This document shows, piece by piece, positions 8,170 to 16,579 of a DNA stretch of 64,000 nt. The stretch is from CAIQJJ01 sp049325275 (GTDB lineage: Bacteria; Chloroflexota; Anaerolineae; Anaerolineales; UBA4823). Under the pieces are notes generated by a model. The model had not been told where the DNA came from, ran no database searches, and saw only the letters and a list, made by a program, of their open reading frames with translations. Each line of letters starts with the position of its first letter. The stretch's first letter is position 1. The stretch lies in contig JBMOLU010000085.1 in the NCBI GenBank assembly GCA_049325275.1, positions 78,021 through 142,020 of the forward strand, given 5' to 3'. The position numbers and the translations under genes were made by a program.

Positions 8170-10077
8170 TCAGAGCAACTGAACGAATTCGCCCGCGGTG
8201 GCAAATCGCTCGTTGGGATCTTTTTCCAGGGCCTTGCATAACGCCTGGACCGTTTGAGAAGGCAGGGTTTCTACATAGGACAACGGATCGGCCGGCTCCT
8301 GCTGCAAATGGGCCAACATCATGGCACCGGGGTTATCGGCCGTAAACGGCAGGTGGCCGGTCAGCATCTGGTAGGTGACGATGCCGAGCGAATACACGTC
8401 TGCGCGGCCATCCACTTGCCCCGACGAACGGATTTGTTCGGGTGCCATGTAATTGAGCGTCCCCATCATCAATCCCGTTTTGGTGGCGCCGGTGTCGCCG
8501 CCTAAAATCTTGGCGATTCCAAAGTCGGTCAGGATCGCCCGCGGGCGCAGGGAGACGTCCGAGATTTGCAGCAGGACGTTGGACGGCTTGACATCACGAT
8601 GCACCAGGTCTTGAAAGTGTGCATAGTCGAGGGCCGAAGCCACATCGCCAGCCAGCGAGCGGGCCAAGTCCAGCGGTAGTGGGCCGTTTTCGGCGATCAG
8701 GTGGGCCAGGTCCTTTCCGGCAATAAATTCCATGACCATGTAGTAGAGGCCGTCCACGTCACCGAAATCGAACATCTGCACGATGTTGGGATGCCGCAAG
8801 GCAGCAATAGCACGCGCCTCGCGCTCGAAGCGGGCGCGAAAATCGGCTTCGAGCGCCATACTGGAAGAAAGCACCTTGATTGCCACCGTACGTTCCAGGC
8901 GGGTGTGCAGCCCTTTATAGACTTCTGCCATTCCACCGCGGCCAAGCAGGCTGAGCACTTCATAAGGCCCGATACGCGTTCCCGAGGTCAGGCCGCTGCC
9001 GATGCCTGCGGCGGCCGGCATGGTTTGTGAAGCCACGAAAGCTGCCCAGGCCCGCGACGGATAGCGATAGATACCGTCTTCATTGACGAGAAGGCACTTT
9101 TGAACCAGGTCACGCAACACGGCCCGCAGCGTGGTATCGCTAACCGCTCGATCGGCGAGATCGTTCACCTGGCGCAGGGCAGTCTGTTCGAGCAGGGCCA
9201 GGTTATGCCAATAATATTCGAAGTGTGCAGAAAGCTCTTGGCCGGCACGGCGCTCGATCGCCTGGCGGAAAACTTCCAGATCCACGTCACCCTGGCTCCT
9301 CGACAGCTCTTCCAGTGCATAGAAACATGCCACCTGCAAGGTCAACGGGTGTCCACCGGCAAACGTGTAAAGAAAACCCTGCATTTGCGCGTCCATTGGA
9401 AGGCCTGCCTGGCGCGAGGGTTCATCCATGAGCTGGTAGGCCGTCTCCTGGGAAAACAGGCCAAGGAACATCGGGGCAAAGATATTGAAGAACGGGCTGG
9501 ACAAAATGGACTGCGCCCGCTCGGAATAGGTAAGTTGGATGAGCGGGCGGGCAGAAGCAGTGATGAAAGCCAACTGATAGCGCCCGGCGGCCGAGCGTAG
9601 CGCGTTGAAGAAGTTCACGTCCAGGTTCGGGTTGGTGCTTAAACGCTCGAATTCATCCATCATCAACACCACGCGCAGGCCGCGCTGGTTGAGACGGCGC
9701 ACAGCGCGCTCGAAGGCCAGTCGGCCGGGATTCTTGATGGCCTCGTCCAGGGCAGGCTCGGTGGGTAAACCCTGTTCGTGTAGGGCTTCACCGATTTCGA
9801 CGGCAAGCTGGCCAAAAATCTCCTCGTGGTGGCCTTCGCCCAGCACTTCGCAGTCCAGATACACGAACAAATACTCAGGACCCAGATGTAAACGTGAACG
9901 CGTCTCGGGGCGCATCAGGTGGAAGAGCAGCGAAGTTTTGCCAATCTTGCGCGAGCCGACAATCGAAACCGACTGGTTGCCCCCAAGGAAAGCTGCAATT
10001 TCGTTCAGTTCGGCATTTCGCCCGTAAAACATGGCCGCGTTGCGCAACGGGCCACGGGAGACATAGGGATTTCTCAT
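8170..10077 (-). CDS. AAA-type ATPase fused to a Ser/Thr protein kinase
   Basis: 635 residues. Residues 1-350 form a P-loop ATPase with Walker A GSRKIGKTSL at about 41 and Walker B VVLMMDEFERL at about 135-144, followed by a helical/winged region. Residues 370-635 form a complete Hanks-type kinase: GRGGMAEVYKG glycine loop, VAIK lysine (about 401), HRDVKPSN catalytic loop (about 493), DFG (about 518) and APEQ. There is no membrane segment or PASTA domain. The ATG at 10077 has an AAAGG site; an upstream TTG would add ten residues. The ATPase module resembles the C-terminal domain of the preceding gene (both have NPYV, then F(Y/F)GR). The two probably work in one signalling pathway. Confidence 0.9.
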   Translation of the reverse strand: MRNPYVSRGPLRNAAMFYGRNAELNEIAAFLGGNQSVSIVGSRKIGKTSLLFHLMRPETRSRLHLGPEYLFVYLDCEVLGEGHHEEIFGQLAVEIGEALHEQGLPTEPALDEAIKNPGRLAFERAVRRLNQRGLRVVLMMDEFERLSTNPNLDVNFFNALRSAAGRYQLAFITASARPLIQLTYSERAQSILSSPFFNIFAPMFLGLFSQETAYQLMDEPSRQAGLPMDAQMQGFLYTFAGGHPLTLQVACFYALEELSRSQGDVDLEVFRQAIERRAGQELSAHFEYYWHNLALLEQTALRQVNDLADRAVSDTTLRAVLRDLVQKCLLVNEDGIYRYPSRAWAAFVASQTMPAAAGIGSGLTSGTRIGPYEVLSLLGRGGMAEVYKGLHTRLERTVAIKVLSSSMALEADFRARFEREARAIAALRHPNIVQMFDFGDVDGLYYMVMEFIAGKDLAHLIAENGPLPLDLARSLAGDVASALDYAHFQDLVHRDVKPSNVLLQISDVSLRPRAILTDFGIAKILGGDTGATKTGLMMGTLNYMAPEQIRSSGQVDGRADVYSLGIVTYQMLTGHLPFTADNPGAMMLAHLQQEPADPLSYVETLPSQTVQALCKALEKDPNERFATAGEFVQLL

Positions 10078-10116
10078 CGATGTACCTTTCGAGCTTTTAC
10101 CTTTCAACCAGCAAAC

Positions 10117-13100
10117 TTATTTAAGCGTTACCTCGTCGACGACACGGTTGAGCGACTTGTACTTCTCCACCCACAGGCCGAGCAGGCCAAGTTTCCAGGC
10201 ATATTCATCGCTGATCTGGTCAGCCGACTGGGTCGTGGAGAGGACATCACGCAAGGCAAGATGGTGCAGGGCTTCGTTCACGGCCTGCCGGTCGGTGGGA
10301 ATACCGCGTTCGACCAAGAAGTCGGCCACTTCTGCAGCCGTAATGTAGTTGGCTTGCGGGCCCATGCGGCTGAGCGCGGTCAAGGTTAATTTTTCAACGG
10401 AACCGGCTTCGTTCCAGAGATAAACAAAATGGGCCTCACCGGAAGCGAGAATATCTTCCAGGGCCGCATTGACGTCAGCAACCGTGATATAGGGACGTTG
10501 TGTCTTGTTATGGCGGTTTACGAGGCTGTGGCACATGAGTTGCAGGAAATAAGGGTGCCCGGCCGTCACGCGCCAGATCTTGTCGAGCGCCAGGTCATCA
10601 TAACGCATACCGAAACCGGCCACCGGTTCCTGCACCAAGCGAAAGGCTTCTCCTCGATCGAGCAAGGTGATGTGACGGTACAGGCTGATGTTGAAGAGCA
10701 CGTTCCAGTAGTTCGATGCCAGTTCTTCCAGGCGGTGTGTGCCGCAAAAGATCACGCTCAAGTTCTCGTAATGCTGAATGATATGGCGAATGAAGCCAAA
10801 AATGGAAGCGTCCAGATCACCGCGGCGCACCGAGGCTTCCAACTCTTCGAACTCATCCAACATCAAGAGGACGTGCCGTTCTTCACCGATCGCCCGCCAC
10901 ATTTTGGGCAAGAAACGATGTTCGAAAGCGTAGGTCGGGCTTTCAGTAAAATCTGACAGCTCGGGCATTTCGATTTCGAAGCCGCGATCTTCGAGTGCGA
11001 AGCAAATCTCGGTCGCCAGGGACAGGAAGAAGTTCGCCAGGCCCGGGTCGAGGCCGAGCGCCTGTCCATCGAGGAAAACCGGCAGGTATCCGTCATCCAG
11101 GCGGGCTGGCAGCTGCTTGAGCAGGGAAGTCTTGCCTGTGCGCCGCTGTCCGATCAGCACCAGATTGTTGCGGTGTGCGGCCGCCAGATTCTCCTGAATG
11201 AAGCCGACTACGTCTTCACGGCCAAAAAACAGCGGCGACCCCGACTGAAGCGGCGTACCGACCACATATGGGTTCGGAATGAAGCGAAATTCCGTCGTGG
11301 TCTGCATCAGGTGCATCACATCAGCAAAGTTCTCCACCTGATCGGCGCCGCCCGGATCGGTATAAACGACCGTGAAACGCACGCGAAACTGGCTGCTGCC
11401 GGCCTTGACAGGATCGCTCTGCGGCTGCACGCGCGCCGTCATCTGTACTTCTTCGCCTGGAGACAGGCGCTCGAAATGTGCACGCTCTTCCAGCACGACG
11501 TACTCCGGGCTGGGCAAGAGGGTAGTGCGCACGTTGAAGGCTGCCGAGCGGCCATCATTGCGCAGGCTGAGCACCACCGAGACGGTTTCGCTTTGCCAGG
11601 TGTGGCGGGTAAGCAGTTCGCAGGTAATGTGGGCGCGGGCCTGCAAATCGCTCATCGCCCGCGTGACGATGGCCAGCCACTTTTCGACGATCCCTTGCAC
11701 CATCGGGCGGTCCGCGCCGCCATAGCGGGTGCGCGCCATGCGTTCCAGGCGGCTCAGACGCTCGACCGCCGCCGCCAGGTAAGCCAGTTTATCTTCGGGC
11801 GCGTCCAGGCGTTCGTAGGCGCGCAGGGAATTGATCACCTCACGCTGTCCTTCGAACATATCCAGGATATCGCCCAAGTGGGGGGCATTCTGGCGAATCA
11901 GATTCACCTGCTCATCGGGCAGCAGCAGTGGGCCGATGTCGGTAACCTGCGTGATGGCGTTTGCATCCAACGATGAAAGGCAAAGCCGAATCAGTTTCAG
12001 CACCCAGGGATTATCCCGAGAAGCGTTCCCGGCCTTCGCGTTTTCTTCGAGTTGGGCAATCAACGTGCGCAAGCCCACCGGCAGCATTTCAGGCTGGCGG
12101 CGGCTGAGATAGACGTATTCAAAGCCTTGCGCCAGCCGCCCATAGTCGGGCTTGCCCTGGTTGAAAAACACCTGCGGCAGGTTGTGCAGCAGTTCGGCGG
12201 CATGAATATCGGCCCCCGCCGCCTGGGCCAGTTTGTAAAGGCGCAGCAGGCGTTCATCGGGCAGCTCGAGCACTTCGGCGGCAAAATCCTCGGCGCGCCC
12301 CAGGGGAGAGTTGCGATGCTCTGCCAGGTGACGCTCGGCCTCAGCCAGGCGCTGGGCCTCCGCCTGTTTCTCCCCGATCAGGCGGGCCACGTAAATGGAC
12401 GTACCTGCCTGGTCGGCCAAACCACGCAGCAAGGCGATGTCCTGCCGGAAATAACTCAGTCCCGAAAGGCGCGGCCCCAGGGCAAGTACGCCCTGCAAAG
12501 GCGATTGCGTACCTTCTGCATCGGCAGCAGGGCTGGTTGGCTGCGTTTTAGGAGCCATCAAGGGGATCAAGAGCGCAAAACAGTCGTCACGCAGGCGCGA
12601 AAGCGTGTTGCCCATTTGCAACTGCGCCAGCTCGGCCTGGGTCAAGGTCAGGTCGCCGGCAGCGCACTCCGGCAGGCTGACGCTGTCGGCCAGGTGGCAG
12701 GTCTTCCCCTGGTAGAGGTAAACCGCCCCATACGCAGCGTGATAAAGCTGCGTGGTACGTTCGACCAAAACATGCAGCAGTTCCGGCAGTTCGATGATCG
12801 TGCGCACTTGCTGCGAAAACTCGGTGAACGCAGCACGAAAATCTACCTGCTCGCGGTAAAAGCGCCGGTCCACCAATTGCTGGATTCGGCGGCGTACCGG
12901 CATGAACAGTAGGGTAAAGACCACCGTGGTTACACCGACGATGAACTCACTGCGCTCCCCTCCCGTCAGCGCAAGCGATATTTTTTGCAGCACGATGATC
13001 GATAGAAAGTACATCGCGCCGAGTACGCCGGTCACGGCGCCGTAAACCAACGTGCGGTTGATCAGGAAATCGATATTCCACAAGCGGTGATAGGTAATAG

Positions 13101-14019
13101 AAACTGTAATGAAAACGGGAACCGTAATCAACGTGATCAAATAAATCGGCTCCCCAATAATGACGTACACCAGCCGGCTGTAACCAGGCTCCTTGAAAGC
13201 AGGAATGATCTGCTGCGGCAAGTTGTAGGCGAAGTAACCGATGAAAGCGATCAGCAGGCTAAAAACAATCCAGCGGGTTTGCTGACGCTGCGCCTCGGTG
13301 GAAGTGTTGCGGTAACGGTGCATCTGGGCCACCAGGCCGGTTGCAAACCAGAGCAAGAGCACGAACGAAAGCGCCGACACCCGTAAGGCATCGACCACGC
13401 GGTCGGCATGCATGGGATCCGGCATAAACGTATAGGTCAGCACTTGCAAAAAGCGGGTCGCCAGGCTGAAATCGGCCGTGGGGGAGAAAATCACCCACAG
13501 CAGCAACCATCCCCCACCAATGCGGGCCAAGATACACGTCCAGGAGGGAATGAAGTGTCCGTCAGGGAAAATATAGAGCACCCACAGGGTTAAACCTACG
13601 CCCAGGATGTGCAGCAAGGCCACCATGCTCTCCGTCTTAGGGGCCGCCCGGGCCAATGTATCGTACGCCGGGATGACGGCAGCTACAAAGGTCATCAAGG
13701 AAGCCGAGACGAGGAAAACGACCCAGTCATCCGATTTCTGCCAGTAAATGATGGCCGCAGTGGCAAAGAAAGCCAACAAGACGATGGCTTCGATAGCAAA
13801 GACATACACAGCGTATGCTTCCACCGAAAAGCCCAAATCGATTTCCAGTGTGGCCCGTTCGAGATAGGGCAACTGCGTCAATTCCAGCAAGCGCGGCGAA
13901 ATCGAAAGAATGAAGAACCCCAAAATGAGCGCCGCCAGGAGCAACCAGGTAATGCGCAGCACAACAAGCCGTACGCGTGGCACCAAGGCAAAAAATGTCG
14001 TGTGGAGGTCTTCGTTCAT
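10117..14019 (-). CDS. Multi-pass membrane sensor with GAF, CARDB-like and C-terminal AAA ATPase domains
   Basis: 1300 residues. About nine or ten hydrophobic segments fill residues 18-375 and end in the FMPVRRRIQQLVDRRFYRE linker that joins 7TM-type receptor regions to cytoplasmic domains. A GAF-like domain covers roughly 405-545, a helical region 550-790, a CARDB/NEW-type beta domain 800-900 (VVLSLRNDGRSAAFNV), then an ATPase: FFGRED, Walker A GQRRTGKTSLLKQL at 957, Walker B VLLMLDEFEEL at 1050, and a winged-helix-like end. No histidine kinase or cyclase domain is present, so the ATPase takes the usual output position. ATP use may drive assembly or a conformational switch. It lies 39 bp upstream of the ATPase-kinase gene. 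No clear ribosome site precedes the ATG. Confidence 0.85.
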   Translation of the reverse strand: MNEDLHTTFFALVPRVRLVVLRITWLLLAALILGFFILSISPRLLELTQLPYLERATLEIDLGFSVEAYAVYVFAIEAIVLLAFFATAAIIYWQKSDDWVVFLVSASLMTFVAAVIPAYDTLARAAPKTESMVALLHILGVGLTLWVLYIFPDGHFIPSWTCILARIGGGWLLLWVIFSPTADFSLATRFLQVLTYTFMPDPMHADRVVDALRVSALSFVLLLWFATGLVAQMHRYRNTSTEAQRQQTRWIVFSLLIAFIGYFAYNLPQQIIPAFKEPGYSRLVYVIIGEPIYLITLITVPVFITVSITYHRLWNIDFLINRTLVYGAVTGVLGAMYFLSIIVLQKISLALTGGERSEFIVGVTTVVFTLLFMPVRRRIQQLVDRRFYREQVDFRAAFTEFSQQVRTIIELPELLHVLVERTTQLYHAAYGAVYLYQGKTCHLADSVSLPECAAGDLTLTQAELAQLQMGNTLSRLRDDCFALLIPLMAPKTQPTSPAADAEGTQSPLQGVLALGPRLSGLSYFRQDIALLRGLADQAGTSIYVARLIGEKQAEAQRLAEAERHLAEHRNSPLGRAEDFAAEVLELPDERLLRLYKLAQAAGADIHAAELLHNLPQVFFNQGKPDYGRLAQGFEYVYLSRRQPEMLPVGLRTLIAQLEENAKAGNASRDNPWVLKLIRLCLSSLDANAITQVTDIGPLLLPDEQVNLIRQNAPHLGDILDMFEGQREVINSLRAYERLDAPEDKLAYLAAAVERLSRLERMARTRYGGADRPMVQGIVEKWLAIVTRAMSDLQARAHITCELLTRHTWQSETVSVVLSLRNDGRSAAFNVRTTLLPSPEYVVLEERAHFERLSPGEEVQMTARVQPQSDPVKAGSSQFRVRFTVVYTDPGGADQVENFADVMHLMQTTTEFRFIPNPYVVGTPLQSGSPLFFGREDVVGFIQENLAAAHRNNLVLIGQRRTGKTSLLKQLPARLDDGYLPVFLDGQALGLDPGLANFFLSLATEICFALEDRGFEIEMPELSDFTESPTYAFEHRFLPKMWRAIGEERHVLLMLDEFEELEASVRRGDLDASIFGFIRHIIQHYENLSVIFCGTHRLEELASNYWNVLFNISLYRHITLLDRGEAFRLVQEPVAGFGMRYDDLALDKIWRVTAGHPYFLQLMCHSLVNRHNKTQRPYITVADVNAALEDILASGEAHFVYLWNEAGSVEKLTLTALSRMGPQANYITAAEVADFLVERGIPTDRQAVNEALHHLALRDVLSTTQSADQISDEYAWKLGLLGLWVEKYKSLNRVVDEVTLK

Positions 14020-14034
14020 AGGATAACGTTTGAT

Positions 14035-14066
14035 AAAAAGACCGCCCGGCAGAGAGGGCGGTCTCT
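14035..14066 (-). terminator. Rho-independent terminator of the coiled-coil gene
   Basis: Read on the minus strand, AGACCGCCC, an 8-nt loop and GGGCGGTCT form a 9-bp GC-rich stem, followed at once by a run of five T. It lies about 46 bp after the stop of the coiled-coil gene (14113) and only 16 bp before the ATG of the 1300-residue gene at 14019. Confidence 0.88.
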
Positions 14067-14112
14067 AGACTGATCGCTTACGGCCAAGCACCCATCAGAA
14101 GCCGATCATCGA

Positions 14113-14571
14113 CTATTGGGCGTCCGGCGTTCCGGTACGCATGGACTGGATACCATTACGAACCTGTGCCTGGAAGCGATCCAACTCGAGTTCGAGGCGG
14201 GTGAGCACATCCAGCGCATATTGATCTGCGTCGGAACGGATGGTGTCGATGCTGGCGTGCGCTTCACGGACGATTTGCTCGGCGCGCGTGTTGGCCTCGG
14301 CGACGATGGCGTCGCGTTCGACGAGCTGTTCGCTACGCTCCCGGGCCAGGGCCAACGTGCGGTTGGCTTCTTCCTGCGCCTGGGCAAGAATGCGATCGCG
14401 CTGCGATAGCACTTGCTGCGCCTTTTTGACTTCTTCAGGAATGGCCACACGCATTTGGTCGATCAGATCGAGGATGCGGTCTTCGTCCACCAGCACGCTG
14501 TGCGTCAGCGGAATCGGGCGGCTTTCGTTGAGGATCTCTTCTAATCGATCGATCAGGTGCAGGATATCCAT
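14113..14571 (-). CDS. Coiled-coil protein (DivIVA/ATP synthase b-like helix)
   Basis: 152 residues from an ATG with an ideal GGAGG site. After about 45 residues starting MDILHLIDRLEEILNE, almost the whole protein is a charged heptad-rich helix (QQVLSQRDRILAQAQEEANR, then REAHASIDTIRSDADQY). There is no membrane segment or enzyme motif. Similar short proteins in this phylum are loosely annotated as DivIVA-like or as ATP synthase b-like because of the coiled coil, so the label is structural only. It has its own promoter (14622-14650) and a strong terminator, so it is a single-gene unit and probably a scaffold or septum-related protein. Confidence 0.72.
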   Translation of the reverse strand: MDILHLIDRLEEILNESRPIPLTHSVLVDEDRILDLIDQMRVAIPEEVKKAQQVLSQRDRILAQAQEEANRTLALARERSEQLVERDAIVAEANTRAEQIVREAHASIDTIRSDADQYALDVLTRLELELDRFQAQVRNGIQSMRTGTPDAQ

Positions 14572-14621
14572 ACGTCCTCCAGGAACAGTTTGACACGATG
14601 CGTGCAAGATTCGTGCGCGAT

Positions 14622-14650
14622 GTTATGAAGTAATTCTACCATAGTGTCAA
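14622..14650 (-). promoter_or_regulatory. Sigma70-type promoter for the coiled-coil gene
   Basis: On the minus strand TTGACA (14650-14645) is followed by a 17-bp spacer and CATAAC (14627-14622). The -35 box is a perfect consensus and the -10 box matches four of six. Transcription would start about 45 nt before the ATG at 14571. Confidence 0.6.
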
Positions 14651-14679
14651 AAATGCAATTTATGCCCCGGCGCGACCGC

Positions 14680-15603
14680 TCACCCAGCCGCCGGGTGCAC
14701 GGCAGGCGCCAGGTGGCCGGCAATTTCTGCAGCCAGGCGGGCGTTGTCGAGCAGCAGCGCCAGGTTGGCATGCAGGCTGGCACCATGTGTAAGTTGGCTC
14801 ACCCGTCCGAGCAGGAAAGGCGTTACGGCCTGGCCGTGAATCGCCTGCGCCTGCGCTTCGGACAGGGCCTGCAGGACCACCCGTTCGACTTCCTCCCACG
14901 GCAGGGCCGTTGCGGCCGGAGGCGGGTTGGCCACCAGAACGGCGCCCTTCAGGCCCAAGCCCCAATGCGCCTGCGCCATGGTTGCAATCTCTTGCGGGGT
15001 CTCGGCACGCGCGCTGGTTTTCAGCCCGCTGCTGCGGCTGTAGAAAGCCGGGAAGTCATCGCTCTGGTAGCCGATCACCGGCACGCCAAGGGTTTCAAGC
15101 ATTTCGAGGGTGGCTGGCAGATCGAGGATCGACTTGGCACCCGCGCAGACGACGACGCAAGGGGTACGCGCCAACTGCGGCAGGTCGGCTGAAACATCGA
15201 AGGGCGCCTGGCGGTGCACGCCGCCAATGCCTCCGGTGGCAAAAACCTGGATGCCTGCTGCGTGCGCGGCCAGCAAGGTGCCGGCAACCGTCGTCCCGCC
15301 GCTCGCTTTTTGGGCAATGGCAGGGGCAAAATCGCGTACGCTGATCTTGCGCATGTCCGCCGGGCGGGCCAGGCGCGCCAGTTGCCCGCTTTCGAGGCCG
15401 ACGTGAATCTGCCCGTCGAGCACGGCAACGGTTGCCGGCGTAGCACCATGAGCCAGCACCTGGGCCTCCATATCCTGGGCGAGCTGATGGTTTTCGGGAT
15501 ACGGTAAGCCGTGGGTGATCACGGTGGATTCGAGGGCCACGACCGCTTTGCGGGTCTTGAGCGCCTGGTTGACAGTGGGGGAAATGTGAAGGTGAGATAG
15601 CAT
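14680..15603 (-). CDS. psuG: Pseudouridine-5'-phosphate glycosidase
   Basis: 307 residues, the normal family length. Characteristic segments are VVALESTVITHGLPYPEN near the N-terminus, RDFAPAIAQKASGGTTVAGT, FATGGIGGVHR, and VCAGAKSILDLPATLE with the conserved lysine; VANPPP lies near the end. The enzyme reversibly converts pseudouridine 5'-phosphate to uracil and ribose 5-phosphate using a divalent metal. The ATG lies 4 bp after the psuK stop, so kinase and glycosidase are coupled and form a complete route for pseudouridine released by RNA turnover. No T-rich terminator was seen after the gene. Confidence 0.94.
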   Translation of the reverse strand: MLSHLHISPTVNQALKTRKAVVALESTVITHGLPYPENHQLAQDMEAQVLAHGATPATVAVLDGQIHVGLESGQLARLARPADMRKISVRDFAPAIAQKASGGTTVAGTLLAAHAAGIQVFATGGIGGVHRQAPFDVSADLPQLARTPCVVVCAGAKSILDLPATLEMLETLGVPVIGYQSDDFPAFYSRSSGLKTSARAETPQEIATMAQAHWGLGLKGAVLVANPPPAATALPWEEVERVVLQALSEAQAQAIHGQAVTPFLLGRVSQLTHGASLHANLALLLDNARLAAEIAGHLAPAVHPAAG

Positions 15604-15607
15604 GGCG

Positions 15608-16549
15608 TCAGATTTGATCGTAAAGCTGTTCGAGCGAGAGATGCGGAGACACGGCCCCCGGATACCGTAAAGTTAGCGAGGCAGCCGCAACGCCAAGGCG
15701 CACGGCGTCGTCTAATGGGATATCGTTGAGGTGCGACATCAACACCGCCGCGGTCAAGGCATCGCCAGCGCCGATGGGATCGACGACCTGGGTGTGAATG
15801 GCCGGATAGTAGCCGCTGTGCTGGGTGGTGGCATAACAGATGCCATACTCGCCCAGGGTGATCACCACCGTTTCGACGCCGAGCGCAACGAGACATTTGG
15901 CCGTCTCGATGGCTTCGAGCGAATTCTGTGGGTCGAAGTCACGCCCGGCCAAAAGCGCCGCTTCGGCTGCATTGGGCGTGATCAAGGCCAGGCGCTCGAG
16001 GTAAGGTCGCAGACGCGGCGCCAGCACGGTCGAAGTGGGGTCGGCGCACACCGGGCAGCGCGCTCCGTGCGCCATCACCATTACCGCATCGAGCGTAGCT
16101 TCCGGCAGGTTGGCATCGACAAAGACAAAAGAAGCGGCGGCAAATTGGCCGGCATATCGCCGAACGTACGCCGGCGTCAACATTTGAATGGCCCGCATAT
16201 CATCCAGCGCCATCCGAAACGTGCCATCAGCATCCAAAACGGCCAGGTAAGAACCGGTAGCCATTTTGTCCGTACGCAGCACGCGGCTGACATCCACCCC
16301 GGCCGCAGCGGTTTGTTTCAGAATATGGTCACCGGCTGCATCATAACCAACGGCCGAAAGCAAGGCCACCGGGCAGCCCAGGCGGGCCAGGTTTTCGGCC
16401 ACGTTGCGGGCCACACCGCCCATGGAAGTACGAATATGCGCCGGAAGCGAGGAACGCGGGCGCCACTCGCCCGCCAGGCGACCGACCAGATCGGTTCCCG
16501 ACGCGCCGATCACCAGAACTGGTTTTTCAGAGGCAGAAAGCTGTTGCAT
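15608..16549 (-). CDS. psuK: PfkB-family carbohydrate kinase, pseudouridine kinase
   Basis: 313 residues. The PfkB fold is shown by the N-terminal SMGGVARNVAENLARLG segment and the C-terminal catalytic/anion-hole motif VVDPIGAGDALTAAVL with its Asp base. The family includes ribokinase and fructokinase; the pseudouridine kinase call rests on the adjacent psuG, which begins 4 bp downstream. It would phosphorylate pseudouridine at the 5' position with ATP. The gene begins 30 bp after the stop of the S24-domain gene and an AGGAG site lies rather far upstream of the ATG, so it may be read from the operon starting at 21731. Confidence 0.9.
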   Translation of the reverse strand: MQQLSASEKPVLVIGASGTDLVGRLAGEWRPRSSLPAHIRTSMGGVARNVAENLARLGCPVALLSAVGYDAAGDHILKQTAAAGVDVSRVLRTDKMATGSYLAVLDADGTFRMALDDMRAIQMLTPAYVRRYAGQFAAASFVFVDANLPEATLDAVMVMAHGARCPVCADPTSTVLAPRLRPYLERLALITPNAAEAALLAGRDFDPQNSLEAIETAKCLVALGVETVVITLGEYGICYATTQHSGYYPAIHTQVVDPIGAGDALTAAVLMSHLNDIPLDDAVRLGVAAASLTLRYPGAVSPHLSLEQLYDQI

Positions 16550-16579
16550 GATCGAAAATCGTGATTCTCCTGGAATGGT

